From the NCBI RefSeq assembly GCF_003441595.1, contig NZ_CP031848.1, forward strand, positions 2,294,001 through 2,358,000: a DNA stretch of 64,000 bases, given 5' to 3'. Below are positions 54,716 through 64,000 of the stretch, one piece after another. The notes under the pieces are model-generated. The model had not been told where the DNA came from. It saw only the letters and a program-made list of their open reading frames with translations, and did not search any database. The first letter of the stretch is position 1, and every line of letters begins with the position of its first letter. Both the position numbers and the translations under genes were made by a program. The stretch is from Marinobacter sp. Arc7-DN-1 (lineage in GTDB: Bacteria; Pseudomonadota; Gammaproteobacteria; Pseudomonadales; Oleiphilaceae).

Positions 54716-56233
54716 TTAAAACTGATAAATCAGCCTGAGGCGATTATTGAAAAAGGTAGGCTGACCATTCCAGCCCACGACACCCAGATTGTTGCTGACC
54801 GAGAGCCCTTCAAGATTCGGGTTCACTCCCGCCAACTGGTAGGTGAAGCCGACATCGAAACCGTAGCCGATCTGTCCCTTCTTGATAACCGCGTTGGCGG
54901 GGTAACCCTGGCTGCCACTGAAATCGTAATAATTGCCGTTGAATCCATAAGCGGCTTTGTGCCAGACATAACGGGTGAACATGGACAGGTTGTTTGTGAC
55001 AGAGCCACTTAATCGGACACCATAAGCTCTTCCGGGGCCACTGTTTTCGATGCCCGCGTTCATCGTATCATCGAATAAGGTCCCGCTGAGGTCAGAATAG
55101 GGGTGAACGAAACCACCATTGCGGAAAGTGCCCTTATTGACCGGAGAATACTGCGCCAGTATTGATGCTTTCCAGTTCGGCCCCTGCACACCGAGTTTAC
55201 CGCCATAGATAGCAGCGTCGATCTGACCAAGCGCCGCCGAGCCTGAATCCGTTTCATGCAGCGCCTGCAAGCGCACAAAGGGGCGAAGTCCATTGCGTGC
55301 AAGCGGTGGAAGTTGGTAACCCGCCTCAACGTATCCCATTTTCGCAATATTGAAAAAATTGTAGAACCATGCCTGCCCGAGCAGCCCCCCCGCCGAAGTT
55401 TGCTGCTGATACTGCAGCCCGGCTGTCAAAAGGCCGGGTTGCGCGCCGACCGGGTAGCCAGTTGTATTGCGATTACTCCATTCGTCCGTGAAGCGACCAA
55501 GCGAACGCGTGAACCGGCCGAAATACAGTTTCATATCGGGAGTTGAAGAACCCGCATCATAAGCAAACGGCATGTATTGCGACACTTCATATTGCGAATT
55601 TCTGACCTCCTGCGGACCGTGTTTCTGAAAAGAATCGAACAGCGAGAGAGTTCCTGAAACTCCGTAAAAAGATCTTGGCAGGAGGGTATACATATCGGTG
55701 TTGGCAAAGGGAGTATTAATCAATTGTCTCCCGGCACGCACACGCAGACCCTGCCCCTGATACTGCAGAAAACCTTCGGTGAGCTGGTTCAGGTCCTGAG
55801 GCTGCCCGAGGAGCCCTTTATAGACGCCGTCATCGTAACTGACCAACGGATGCGTCGTGAAAAGGGAGGTATGGGCACTGAAGCCATAAAGACTCCCGGT
55901 GGACATGGATATGTCGCCGCCATACGCTGTGCCACGACGGTCAAAAGACTGACCTTGCTCCGCCACTGTCCCCTGCGGCACAGGGTAGGGAGCGTTACCG
56001 GAGTTGCGGCGACGAAAATCGTAGATACGAAGATTGCCCGATATGCTGGCGTCGTCGACAATGCTGGACTTGAAAGCGTCCCGAAATGTCTCTGCGTGGC
56101 CGGGCGCGGCAAAACCAAGACCAAGGATGACACACAGTGTGACGAGATTCGTGGGGGAAAAACAATGCCGACGTGCGGGATTATCATTAGTAATTGCACA
56201 GGCAGGTGAAAATAGTCGTTGTTGCTCGAACAT
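54716..56233 (-). CDS. OprD-family outer-membrane porin
   Basis: 505 residues. A signal peptide ends PGHAETF around residue 48 after an unusually long hydrophilic N-terminus. The barrel shows alternating hydrophobic strands, RAGRQLINTPFANTDMYTLLP, and a terminal aromatic IYQF. This fits OprD/OprQ-type porins rather than the OprB sugar porin found beside gts in Pseudomonas. A clear AGGAGAAGG precedes ATG 56233. G+C seems lower than in neighbours. Substrate unknown; position suggests a role in uptake with gts. Confidence 0.8.
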   Translation of the reverse strand: MFEQQRLFSPACAITNDNPARRHCFSPTNLVTLCVILGLGFAAPGHAETFRDAFKSSIVDDASISGNLRIYDFRRRNSGNAPYPVPQGTVAEQGQSFDRRGTAYGGDISMSTGSLYGFSAHTSLFTTHPLVSYDDGVYKGLLGQPQDLNQLTEGFLQYQGQGLRVRAGRQLINTPFANTDMYTLLPRSFYGVSGTLSLFDSFQKHGPQEVRNSQYEVSQYMPFAYDAGSSTPDMKLYFGRFTRSLGRFTDEWSNRNTTGYPVGAQPGLLTAGLQYQQQTSAGGLLGQAWFYNFFNIAKMGYVEAGYQLPPLARNGLRPFVRLQALHETDSGSAALGQIDAAIYGGKLGVQGPNWKASILAQYSPVNKGTFRNGGFVHPYSDLSGTLFDDTMNAGIENSGPGRAYGVRLSGSVTNNLSMFTRYVWHKAAYGFNGNYYDFSGSQGYPANAVIKKGQIGYGFDVGFTYQLAGVNPNLEGLSVSNNLGVVGWNGQPTFFNNRLRLIYQF

Positions 56234-56452
56234 GCCTTCTCCTTTTGTTTTTATGAGATTTTTTTGTAATTTGACTGCAGCTTGCAGTGAGCATCCGCGG
56301 CAGTGTGCCGACGATGGCAGCGGCTTTCTCAGCCAGGACCAACCGCGAATTTCACTATAGGCGGGAACATTTCCGGGAGAGGTATCAAAGTGTAAGACGA
56401 ATGCAACACCCTGGTTACATTGGTCAGACCGGCCAGAGGCAAGGGGCTTTTA

Positions 56453-56461
56453 GGGGGGGGG
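56453..56461 (+). repeat. Nine-G homopolymer
   Basis: An uninterrupted run of nine G in the porin-uppP gap, prone to slippage. Confidence 0.9.
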
Positions 56462-56591
56462 TAAGCGTTCGGGTTTGCCTGCTCAGACAAGCCTGGAAGG
56501 CATCTTTCTGTCTCGACATCCGGCTTGTTGGGATGTGTGTGGGTACCCGGGAAAATCTTGTTCAGTCGGCGCTGGCATCAAACGCATCATC

Positions 56592-56620
56592 TGTTCAGCC
56601 ACCCCCCACCCTGCTAATAT
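56592..56620 (+). promoter_or_regulatory. Possible uppP promoter
   Basis: TGTTCA-N17-TAATAT with the -10 ~45 bp before the ATG. -35 match is weak. Confidence 0.35.
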
Positions 56621-56664
56621 CGCGCCCACATTTCTGACGCACTGAACCGAACGGAACCTACCGA

Positions 56665-57465
56665 ATGGACGTTTTCCAGGCCCTTTTCCTTGGCCTTCTC
56701 CAGGGACTGACCGAATTCCTGCCCATATCCAGCTCGGCCCATCTGATCCTGACGCCGGTTTTCTTTGGCTGGGATGATCAGGGCGTGGGCTTCGACCTGT
56801 CTGTCCATTTCGGAACCCTGCTGGCCGTAGTGCTCTATTTCCGGCAGGATGTCTTCGGCATCGCCCGAGACGGGCTGATTTCCGTTAGCCGGCGCAAGAT
56901 CGTTGGCCAGGGCGCCCTGGCCTGGTACCTTATCATCGGCACCATCCCCGCGGGTCTGGCTGGCCTGGCCTTGCTGGACATGATCGACAACGAGCTGCGG
57001 GCCGTGGAAGTCATCTTCTTCACCACCCTGTCCTTCGGCCTTTTGCTGGGTATTGCCGACTGGCTACCCACACGCCAGCGCACCCTCGACAAGCTCAACT
57101 GGAAAGACGCACTTCTGGTCGGCATCGCCCAGGCCATGGCCCTGGTGCCCGGCACCTCCCGCTCCGGCGTCACCATCACCGCCGGCCTGTTCCTGGGCAT
57201 GACCCGGGAAACCGCCTCCCGGTTCTCCTTCCTGCTGGCCATTCCGATTATCGTGCTGGCATCTGCCGTGAAGCTGCTGGAAGTGGCAACCTCGGATGTT
57301 GTCGTGGACTGGAGCGGTTTCCTGATCGGCGGCATCACCTCTTTCCTGATGGCCATAACCGCCATTCATTTCTTCCTGAAGTGGCTCAACACAGTTGGCA
57401 TGTGGCCGTACGTGATTTACCGGGTGATTCTGGCCATCGTCATCTATGCGGTTCTGATGCGCTAA
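56665..57465 (+). CDS. uppP: Undecaprenyl-diphosphatase
   Basis: 266 residues, ~8 helices (BacA/UppP family). It recycles the lipid carrier of cell-wall precursors by removing a phosphate. Active-site stretches QGLTEFLPISSSAHL (~13-27) and PGTSRSGVTI are intact. Overproduction in other bacteria gives bacitracin resistance. Stands alone on this strand. Confidence 0.94.
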   Translation: MDVFQALFLGLLQGLTEFLPISSSAHLILTPVFFGWDDQGVGFDLSVHFGTLLAVVLYFRQDVFGIARDGLISVSRRKIVGQGALAWYLIIGTIPAGLAGLALLDMIDNELRAVEVIFFTTLSFGLLLGIADWLPTRQRTLDKLNWKDALLVGIAQAMALVPGTSRSGVTITAGLFLGMTRETASRFSFLLAIPIIVLASAVKLLEVATSDVVVDWSGFLIGGITSFLMAITAIHFFLKWLNTVGMWPYVIYRVILAIVIYAVLMR

Positions 57466-57559
57466 ACGCCCTCCTGAGGCAATAAAACCGTTCGGCGTGT
57501 GCGCATGCCAAGGCTTTCAGGATCGTTGAGAGACAGGTACTGCTGGTGGATACCCGGGC

Positions 57560-58099
57560 TCACATGAACAGAATCTTGAGCCCGATCAGCACAATCACCA
57601 CGCCGCCGACAAATTCCGCTTTGCCCTCAAGGAAGGTGCCACTGCGGGTACCGATATAGACTCCGGCTACACTGAAGAGCAACGTGGTCACACCAATAAC
57701 CAGGCAAGCCTGTAAAGGCGCAACATCCAGCAGGGTCAGGGCAAATCCGGCCGCCATGGCATCAATGCTGGTGGCAATGGCCAGCATCAACATAACCCGA
57801 TGGGTGATGATTGCGATGTCCTCCTCTACCCCTTCGGAAAATGCCTCATAAATCATCTTGCCACCAACAAGCGCCAGCAGGATGAACGCAATCCAGGGCG
57901 CATAGACCTCAACCCAGCCAAGCACACCCTGACCGCCCAGGTAGCCGATCAGTGGCATCAGCCCCTGAAACACCCCAAAATACAGCCCCGCCATGACGGC
58001 GAGCGATGATGCTTTTTTCTTGTGCTTGGAACCCAAGCCAATCGACACGGCGAACGCATCCATACTCAGTGCCACGGCCAGCACCAACACTTCAATCAT
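57560..58099 (-). CDS. mntP: Manganese efflux pump MntP
   Basis: 179 residues, six helices. The two half-motifs [12 protein letters not shown] and [12 protein letters not shown] carry the metal-binding Asp residues. Exports Mn(II). ATG 58099 is preferred over a TTG three codons earlier; GGAG lies upstream. It lies just behind uvrD, so there is no room for the yybP-ykoY riboswitch seen before mntP in E. coli. Confidence 0.92.
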   Translation of the reverse strand: MIEVLVLAVALSMDAFAVSIGLGSKHKKKASSLAVMAGLYFGVFQGLMPLIGYLGGQGVLGWVEVYAPWIAFILLALVGGKMIYEAFSEGVEEDIAIITHRVMLMLAIATSIDAMAAGFALTLLDVAPLQACLVIGVTTLLFSVAGVYIGTRSGTFLEGKAEFVGGVVIVLIGLKILFM

Positions 58100-58138
58100 G
58101 CTCTTCAAGCTCCAGTTGCAGTAACGGGTAACGATCTG

Positions 58139-60304
<2,166 letters not shown>

Positions 60305-60415
60305 AAAGAATCGGTTCGCTACTGGTTAAATAAACAGGTTTGTGAGTATAACAGGAGAAAAGCGGGATTTGTGTTGGGCTTGGGTTAGCCCTCTTCTTTC
60401 GGAGGCGTAGCACGA

Positions 60416-60511
60416 GGGCGGGCCCCTGTTCAGGACACGCTACGAGCACATCCATGTGCGCTTGGCTGTGGCCATCCATGGCCACAGACAGTCCTGAACA
60501 GGGGCCCGCCC
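60416..60511. repeat. Structured inverted repeat, copy B (21-bp arms, 54-bp core)
   Basis: Arms at 60416-60436 and 60491-60511 are perfect 21-bp inverted repeats. The core holds two further hairpins: GCACATCCATGTGC and TGTGGCCATCCATGGCCACA. The core layout ACGCT-N5-hairpin-CGCTTGGCT-hairpin matches the reverse complement of copy A (3637-3689), while outer arms do not. Sits in the uvrD-gabD gap. Confidence 0.85.
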
Positions 60512-60545
60512 CCGTACTTATCTTGCTTGGGAGAAAGCTTTTCTA

Positions 60546-61997
60546 TCAGAAACCTCTGGGGACCGTCTGAGCTTCTACAAACTCAAATAGCCCTTCAAGG
60601 CCGCCCTCCCGGCCGATGCCGGACGCCTTCATGCCACCGAACGGCGCTTCCGGCGTCGGGCCGGTGCCGGTGTTCCAGCCGCAGTGGCCGAAACGGAGGC
60701 CGGCGGCAACACGCTGGGCGCGCTCGGCATCGCTGGTGAACACATAGGATGCCAGGCCGAACTCCGTATCGTTACCGGCTTCGATGACCTCTTCTTCCGT
60801 GCGGAACAGGGCCATGGGCACCAGCGGGCCGAAGGTTTCTTCCCGATAGCAAAGCATATCCCGGTTCACGCCATGCACCACCGTGGGCGGGAAGAACAGA
60901 CTCTCGTCGAGTTCGCCGGGCTGCTTGCCTGCAACCAGTTTCGCGCCTTTGTCGAGAGCATCTTCCAGGTGACGCTTCACTTTGTCGAAGCCGGCCTGGT
61001 TGATCAGCGGGCCGAGATCGACATCACCGTTGATGCCATCACCCACGGTCATCCTGTTCACGCGCTCAGCAAGCTTCTGGCCAAAGGCATCGGCCACTTT
61101 CTCGTGCACGAAGATGCGGTTGGCACAGACGCAGGTCTGGCCGCCGCCACGAAATTTGTTGGCGATCAGGTTATCGGCGGCGGCGTCCAGATCGGCGTCG
61201 TCAAAGACAATAAACGGCGCGTTGCCACCCAGTTCCAGAGCCAGCTTCTTGACCTGATCGGCGGTATCGAGGATCAGCTTGCGACCCACTTCGGTGGAGC
61301 CGGTGAAGCTGAGCATGGGCACGTCCGGGCTTTCGCACAGCACCTTGCCGATCACGCTGGCCTTGCCCATCACGAGGTTAACCATGCCATCGGGCAAATC
61401 GGTGTGTTTGTCCATCAGGGTGAACAGGGCAATCATGGTCAGCGGGGTTTCGCTGGCCGGTTTGATCACCGACGGGCAGCCTGCTGCCAGGGCTGCAGAG
61501 AGTTTCTTGGCGATCATGCCGATGGGAAAGTTCCAGGGCGTGATCAGGCCGGTAACACCAATCGGCCGGTAGTGGACGGTCCAGGTGCAGTCTTTCGGCT
61601 TTTCCGGGATGGTGTGGGCATCCAGGGCCTGGATGTGCTTCGAGCAGTAATCGAAGAAGCCTGCGGCGTAATCCACTTCGCCCTGGGCTTCCTGCAGCGG
61701 TTTGCCGTGCTCCATGCACAGAATCCGACCAACCTCTTCCTTATTGGCCTTGAGCGCATCCCGGATGTCTTCCAGCCATTTTCGGCGGGTTTCGATCGGG
61801 TAGGGACTGGTCAGTTTCAGGGCCGACTTGCCGGCGGCCACGGCCGCCAGAATGTCCTGCTCCGGCATTGACGGCACTTGCGCGATGACTTTACCGGTGG
61901 CGGGATTGTAGACATCAAAGGTGTTGCCGTCGGCGTTGTCTGTCCAGCGACCGCCAATGTAGCCAGTCATCTTTTTCAACAGGGGTGACTCGATCAT
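60546..61997 (-). CDS. gabD: NAD(P)-dependent succinate-semialdehyde dehydrogenase
   Basis: 483 residues, the GabD length. Aldehyde dehydrogenase fold: TPWNFPIGM, FTGSTEVGR, catalytic Glu in LELGGNAPF and Cys in GGGQTCVCANRI, plus EETFGPLVP. Oxidises succinate semialdehyde to succinate in GABA and polyamine breakdown. The closest SSADH features are present but glutarate semialdehyde dehydrogenase is possible. AAGGAG precedes the ATG. The divergent neighbour is an acetylpolyamine amidohydrolase, which fits polyamine use. Confidence 0.85.
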   Translation of the reverse strand: MIESPLLKKMTGYIGGRWTDNADGNTFDVYNPATGKVIAQVPSMPEQDILAAVAAGKSALKLTSPYPIETRRKWLEDIRDALKANKEEVGRILCMEHGKPLQEAQGEVDYAAGFFDYCSKHIQALDAHTIPEKPKDCTWTVHYRPIGVTGLITPWNFPIGMIAKKLSAALAAGCPSVIKPASETPLTMIALFTLMDKHTDLPDGMVNLVMGKASVIGKVLCESPDVPMLSFTGSTEVGRKLILDTADQVKKLALELGGNAPFIVFDDADLDAAADNLIANKFRGGGQTCVCANRIFVHEKVADAFGQKLAERVNRMTVGDGINGDVDLGPLINQAGFDKVKRHLEDALDKGAKLVAGKQPGELDESLFFPPTVVHGVNRDMLCYREETFGPLVPMALFRTEEEVIEAGNDTEFGLASYVFTSDAERAQRVAAGLRFGHCGWNTGTGPTPEAPFGGMKASGIGREGGLEGLFEFVEAQTVPRGF

Positions 61998-62168
61998 CTT
62001 GGCTCCTTTTCGGTAGTTGGCGGCGTCCCTTACGGGACGGCATTGCGTCAGTAGCTTAGGTCTTTCATAGTGAGTGTTGTAGCGCAGCCTGTAAAGTCAA
62101 GGGCGGACTATTGATCATCCTCCGACTGTGCCTATACTCGGAGAACCAGACATTCAGGAGGCCGGACA

Positions 62169-63182
62169 ATGAAAGCATTTTTCCATCCCGCACAGGACCA
62201 GCACATTCCACAGACTTACTTTACCCGGGGCCAGATGCGTCAGCCCCAGGAAGTGCCGGATCGTACCGGGCAGATGCTGGATGGCCTGAAGGAGATGGGC
62301 GTGTCAGTGCTTCAGCCGGCGGATCAGGGCGCCGGCCCAATCTCGAAGGTTCACGATCTGGGTTACCTCCGCTTTCTGGAATCCGCCCATCGTCGCTGGA
62401 AACAGATGGATGACTGGGGCGACGAGGTCATCTCCAATATATTCGTCCGCGCTCCCAATCACCTGACCGGCATTCTCGCCGAAGCAGCCCGTTACCAGGC
62501 CGATGGCAGCTGTCCGATTGGCGAGCATACCTGGCATGCCGCCTACTGGTCCGCCCAAAGTGCCCTCGGAGCGGCCGATGCCCTGATTGCGGGTGATCGT
62601 ACCTCCTACGCCGTGTGTCGCCCACCCGGCCATCACGCGCGGAGGGATGCCGCAGGCGGCTTCTGCTACCTGAACAATGCCGCCATTGCCGCCGAGCACA
62701 TGAAAACCCGGTTCCCGAAGATCGTGATTCTCGATACCGACATGCACCACGGCCAAGGCATTCAGGAGATCTTCTACGATCGCAGCGACGTGCTCTATAT
62801 CTCGATCCACGGCGACCCCACCAATTTCTATCCGGTGGTCACCGGCTTCGGGACCGAGCGGGGCGAAGGCGAAGGCTTCGGTTACAACATCAATATGCCA
62901 ATGCCCCACGGTTCATCCGAGGACGATTTCTTTGCGAAGCTGGACGAAGCCCTGACCGCCATCAAACTGTTCCAGCCGGATGCCCTGATCCTCGCCCTTG
63001 GCTTTGATATCTACAAGAACGACCCCCAGGCCAAGGTATCTGTGTCGTCAGAAGGCTTCTGCAAGCTCAGTACCCACGTGCGAAAGCTGGGGCTGCCGAC
63101 GCTGGTGGTTCAGGAAGGGGGCTATGATCTGGACACGCTCAGCGAGAATGTCCAGCAGTTCTTCAAAGGCCTGGAGGGCTGA
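62169..63182 (+). CDS. Acetylpolyamine amidohydrolase (histone-deacetylase family)
   Basis: 337 residues. Arginase/deacetylase fold with the HH pair of the active site in PPGHHARRDAAGGFCYLNN, zinc ligands in DTDMHHGQG and D of GFDIYKNDP, and a catalytic Tyr in EGGYDLD. Length and the loop regions fit bacterial acetylpolyamine deacetylases (AphA). Removes acetyl from acetylputrescine or related amines. AGGAGG precedes the ATG. Stop is 4 bp from the convergent thiI stop. Confidence 0.88.
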   Translation: MKAFFHPAQDQHIPQTYFTRGQMRQPQEVPDRTGQMLDGLKEMGVSVLQPADQGAGPISKVHDLGYLRFLESAHRRWKQMDDWGDEVISNIFVRAPNHLTGILAEAARYQADGSCPIGEHTWHAAYWSAQSALGAADALIAGDRTSYAVCRPPGHHARRDAAGGFCYLNNAAIAAEHMKTRFPKIVILDTDMHHGQGIQEIFYDRSDVLYISIHGDPTNFYPVVTGFGTERGEGEGFGYNINMPMPHGSSEDDFFAKLDEALTAIKLFQPDALILALGFDIYKNDPQAKVSVSSEGFCKLSTHVRKLGLPTLVVQEGGYDLDTLSENVQQFFKGLEG

Positions 63183-63186
63183 AATT

Positions 63187-64000
63187 TCAGACGACGGGCG
63201 CGTAAACCTTCACGTTTTCGTGCCCTTCGGCTTTCAGGTGCCCCGCGTGCATGCGGCTCATGGTGCCGCGATCGCAGTACAGCAGATACTGTCGATTCCC
63301 CGGCAGGTCCGCCATCTGCCGGTTAAGTTCGTAGAACGGAATCTGCAGGATTTCATTGCTGGTCAGTTCCAGGGGTGCCTGCTCCCCCTCTGAGGGATGG
63401 CGCACGTCGATAATCACGTCATCCACTGCCGGCGTCTGCACCAGCTCGACCTCCTCCGGCGTAACGGTCGTTTCCAGCAGGCGGTTTACCGGGGTTTCCT
63501 CCCGGGCGTCAATGGCATTCGCCAGAACGGCCGCGTTCATCTGGGCTTCATCTTCTTCCACCCGGTGCAGTTTGGCGCGGGTTGCAGGCTTCCGGGAGAT
63601 AACGCCGCAGTATTCCGGCATGGTGCGGGCGTAGGATTCGGTGCCAATTTCCCGGGCAATCCGGATGATGGATTCCTTGTCCATGGACACCAGCGGGCGC
63701 AGGACCACTTCGTCAGTGGCACGGTCCACTACATTCAGATTGCTCAGGGTCTGACTGGACACCTGGGCCACGGCATCGCCGGTCACCAGGCCAATGGCAT
63801 TGTTCTTCCGGGCAATCTCGGCTGCGGCCACCAGCATCTGCCGCTTCAGTACCACACCCCAGTGTCGCTGGCTGACCGAACGCATGATCTCGGCCACCAC
63901 ACCCTCAAACGGCACGGCGATAAACTTGGCGCTGTGGGAGGCGCCGTAGCGGTCCCAGAGGTAATGCACCACCTGGCGCACGCCAACTTCGTGGGCGGTA
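63187..64000 (-). CDS. thiI: tRNA 4-thiouridylase ThiI, C-terminal part
   Basis: About 270 residues, open to the window edge; a full ThiI has ~480. Visible: end of the ATP pyrophosphatase domain with MPEYCGVISRKP (Cys344 of E. coli), then a rhodanese domain whose catalytic Cys is in YLLYCDRGTMSRMHA (Cys456). It makes 4-thiouridine in tRNA and supplies sulfur for thiazole. The rhodanese extension means the long gammaproteobacterial form. Confidence 0.93.
   Translation of the reverse strand, partial: TAHEVGVRQVVHYLWDRYGASHSAKFIAVPFEGVVAEIMRSVSQRHWGVVLKRQMLVAAAEIARKNNAIGLVTGDAVAQVSSQTLSNLNVVDRATDEVVLRPLVSMDKESIIRIAREIGTESYARTMPEYCGVISRKPATRAKLHRVEEDEAQMNAAVLANAIDAREETPVNRLLETTVTPEEVELVQTPAVDDVIIDVRHPSEGEQAPLELTSNEILQIPFYELNRQMADLPGNRQYLLYCDRGTMSRMHAGHLKAEGHENVKVYAPVV

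Larger units (their letters stand above)
56234..56664. other. 431-bp gap between porin and uppP
   Basis: No gene. It holds the divergent control regions of the porin and uppP, and a run of nine G. TATAGT on the minus strand (~56356) is a possible porin -10 but has no clear -35. Confidence 0.6.

Noticed and set aside
58100..58138. yybP-ykoY manganese riboswitch before mntP
   Set aside because: The gap to uvrD is too short to hold it.
60684..61871. Long plus-strand frame opposite the aldehyde dehydrogenase
   Set aside because: His/Gln-rich composition without motifs; shadow of gabD.

Overview
The window reads as ordinary chromosome from a free-living, largely aerobic gammaproteobacterium. The best fit is a marine Marinobacter-type genome: high G+C, short intergenic gaps, FadE, RapA, CysZ, MnmH, UbiH-type hydroxylase, Pst/PhoU, and a Pseudomonas-like gts glucose uptake locus. 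The genus is my inference. Both ends cut genes (rsuA on the left, thiI on the right). I saw no tRNA, rRNA or CRISPR array.

Region by region. 1-9 kb: end of rsuA, a one-domain asparaginase with pbpG, ilvD, a divergent phosphoketolase-like gene and a calcium-type P-ATPase. 9-13 kb: Tat-exported PhoD, then a lower-G+C two-gene toxin-antitoxin candidate (XRE protein with an AbiEi-like tail, plus an AbiEii-type nucleotidyltransferase) closed by a strong terminator. 12.7-24.7 kb: housekeeping genes (Yip1, GST, ald, dienelactone hydrolase, plsC, csp, crcB, fadE, rapA, cysZ, vanZ). 24.7-25.1 kb: a gene-free stretch that looks like a CsrB/RsmZ-type regulatory RNA with its own GacA-type upstream site, promoter and terminator. 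25.3-30 kb: mnmH, mscS, a YbaK-like deacylase, a UbiH-family hydroxylase and a HIT protein. 30-35.6 kb: pstS-pstC-pstA-pstB-phoU behind a clear Pho box. 35.7-40.7 kb: a thioesterase, and pyruvate:ferredoxin oxidoreductase with an overlapping dihydroorotate-dehydrogenase-like gene.

40.9-47.7 kb is an arsenic resistance island: an ArsC-ArsR fusion, GAPDH, ArsJ, then a FetAB-like ABC pair and an MFS carrier in one tight six-gene run, with an ACR3 arsenite pump divergent from it and an IS630 remnant at its edge. 48-56 kb is a sugar uptake locus: OprD-like porin, GltR/GtrS-type two-component system, and gtsABCD. 56.6-64 kb returns to general functions: uppP, mntP, uvrD, a succinate-semialdehyde dehydrogenase facing an acetylpolyamine amidohydrolase, and thiI.

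The main non-coding observations are the Csr-type RNA and two copies (near 3.6 and 60.4 kb) of a structured repeat with a shared core and unrelated outer arms. For each gene the start was chosen by ribosome binding site, overlap with neighbours and family length; several differ from the longest possible reading frame.
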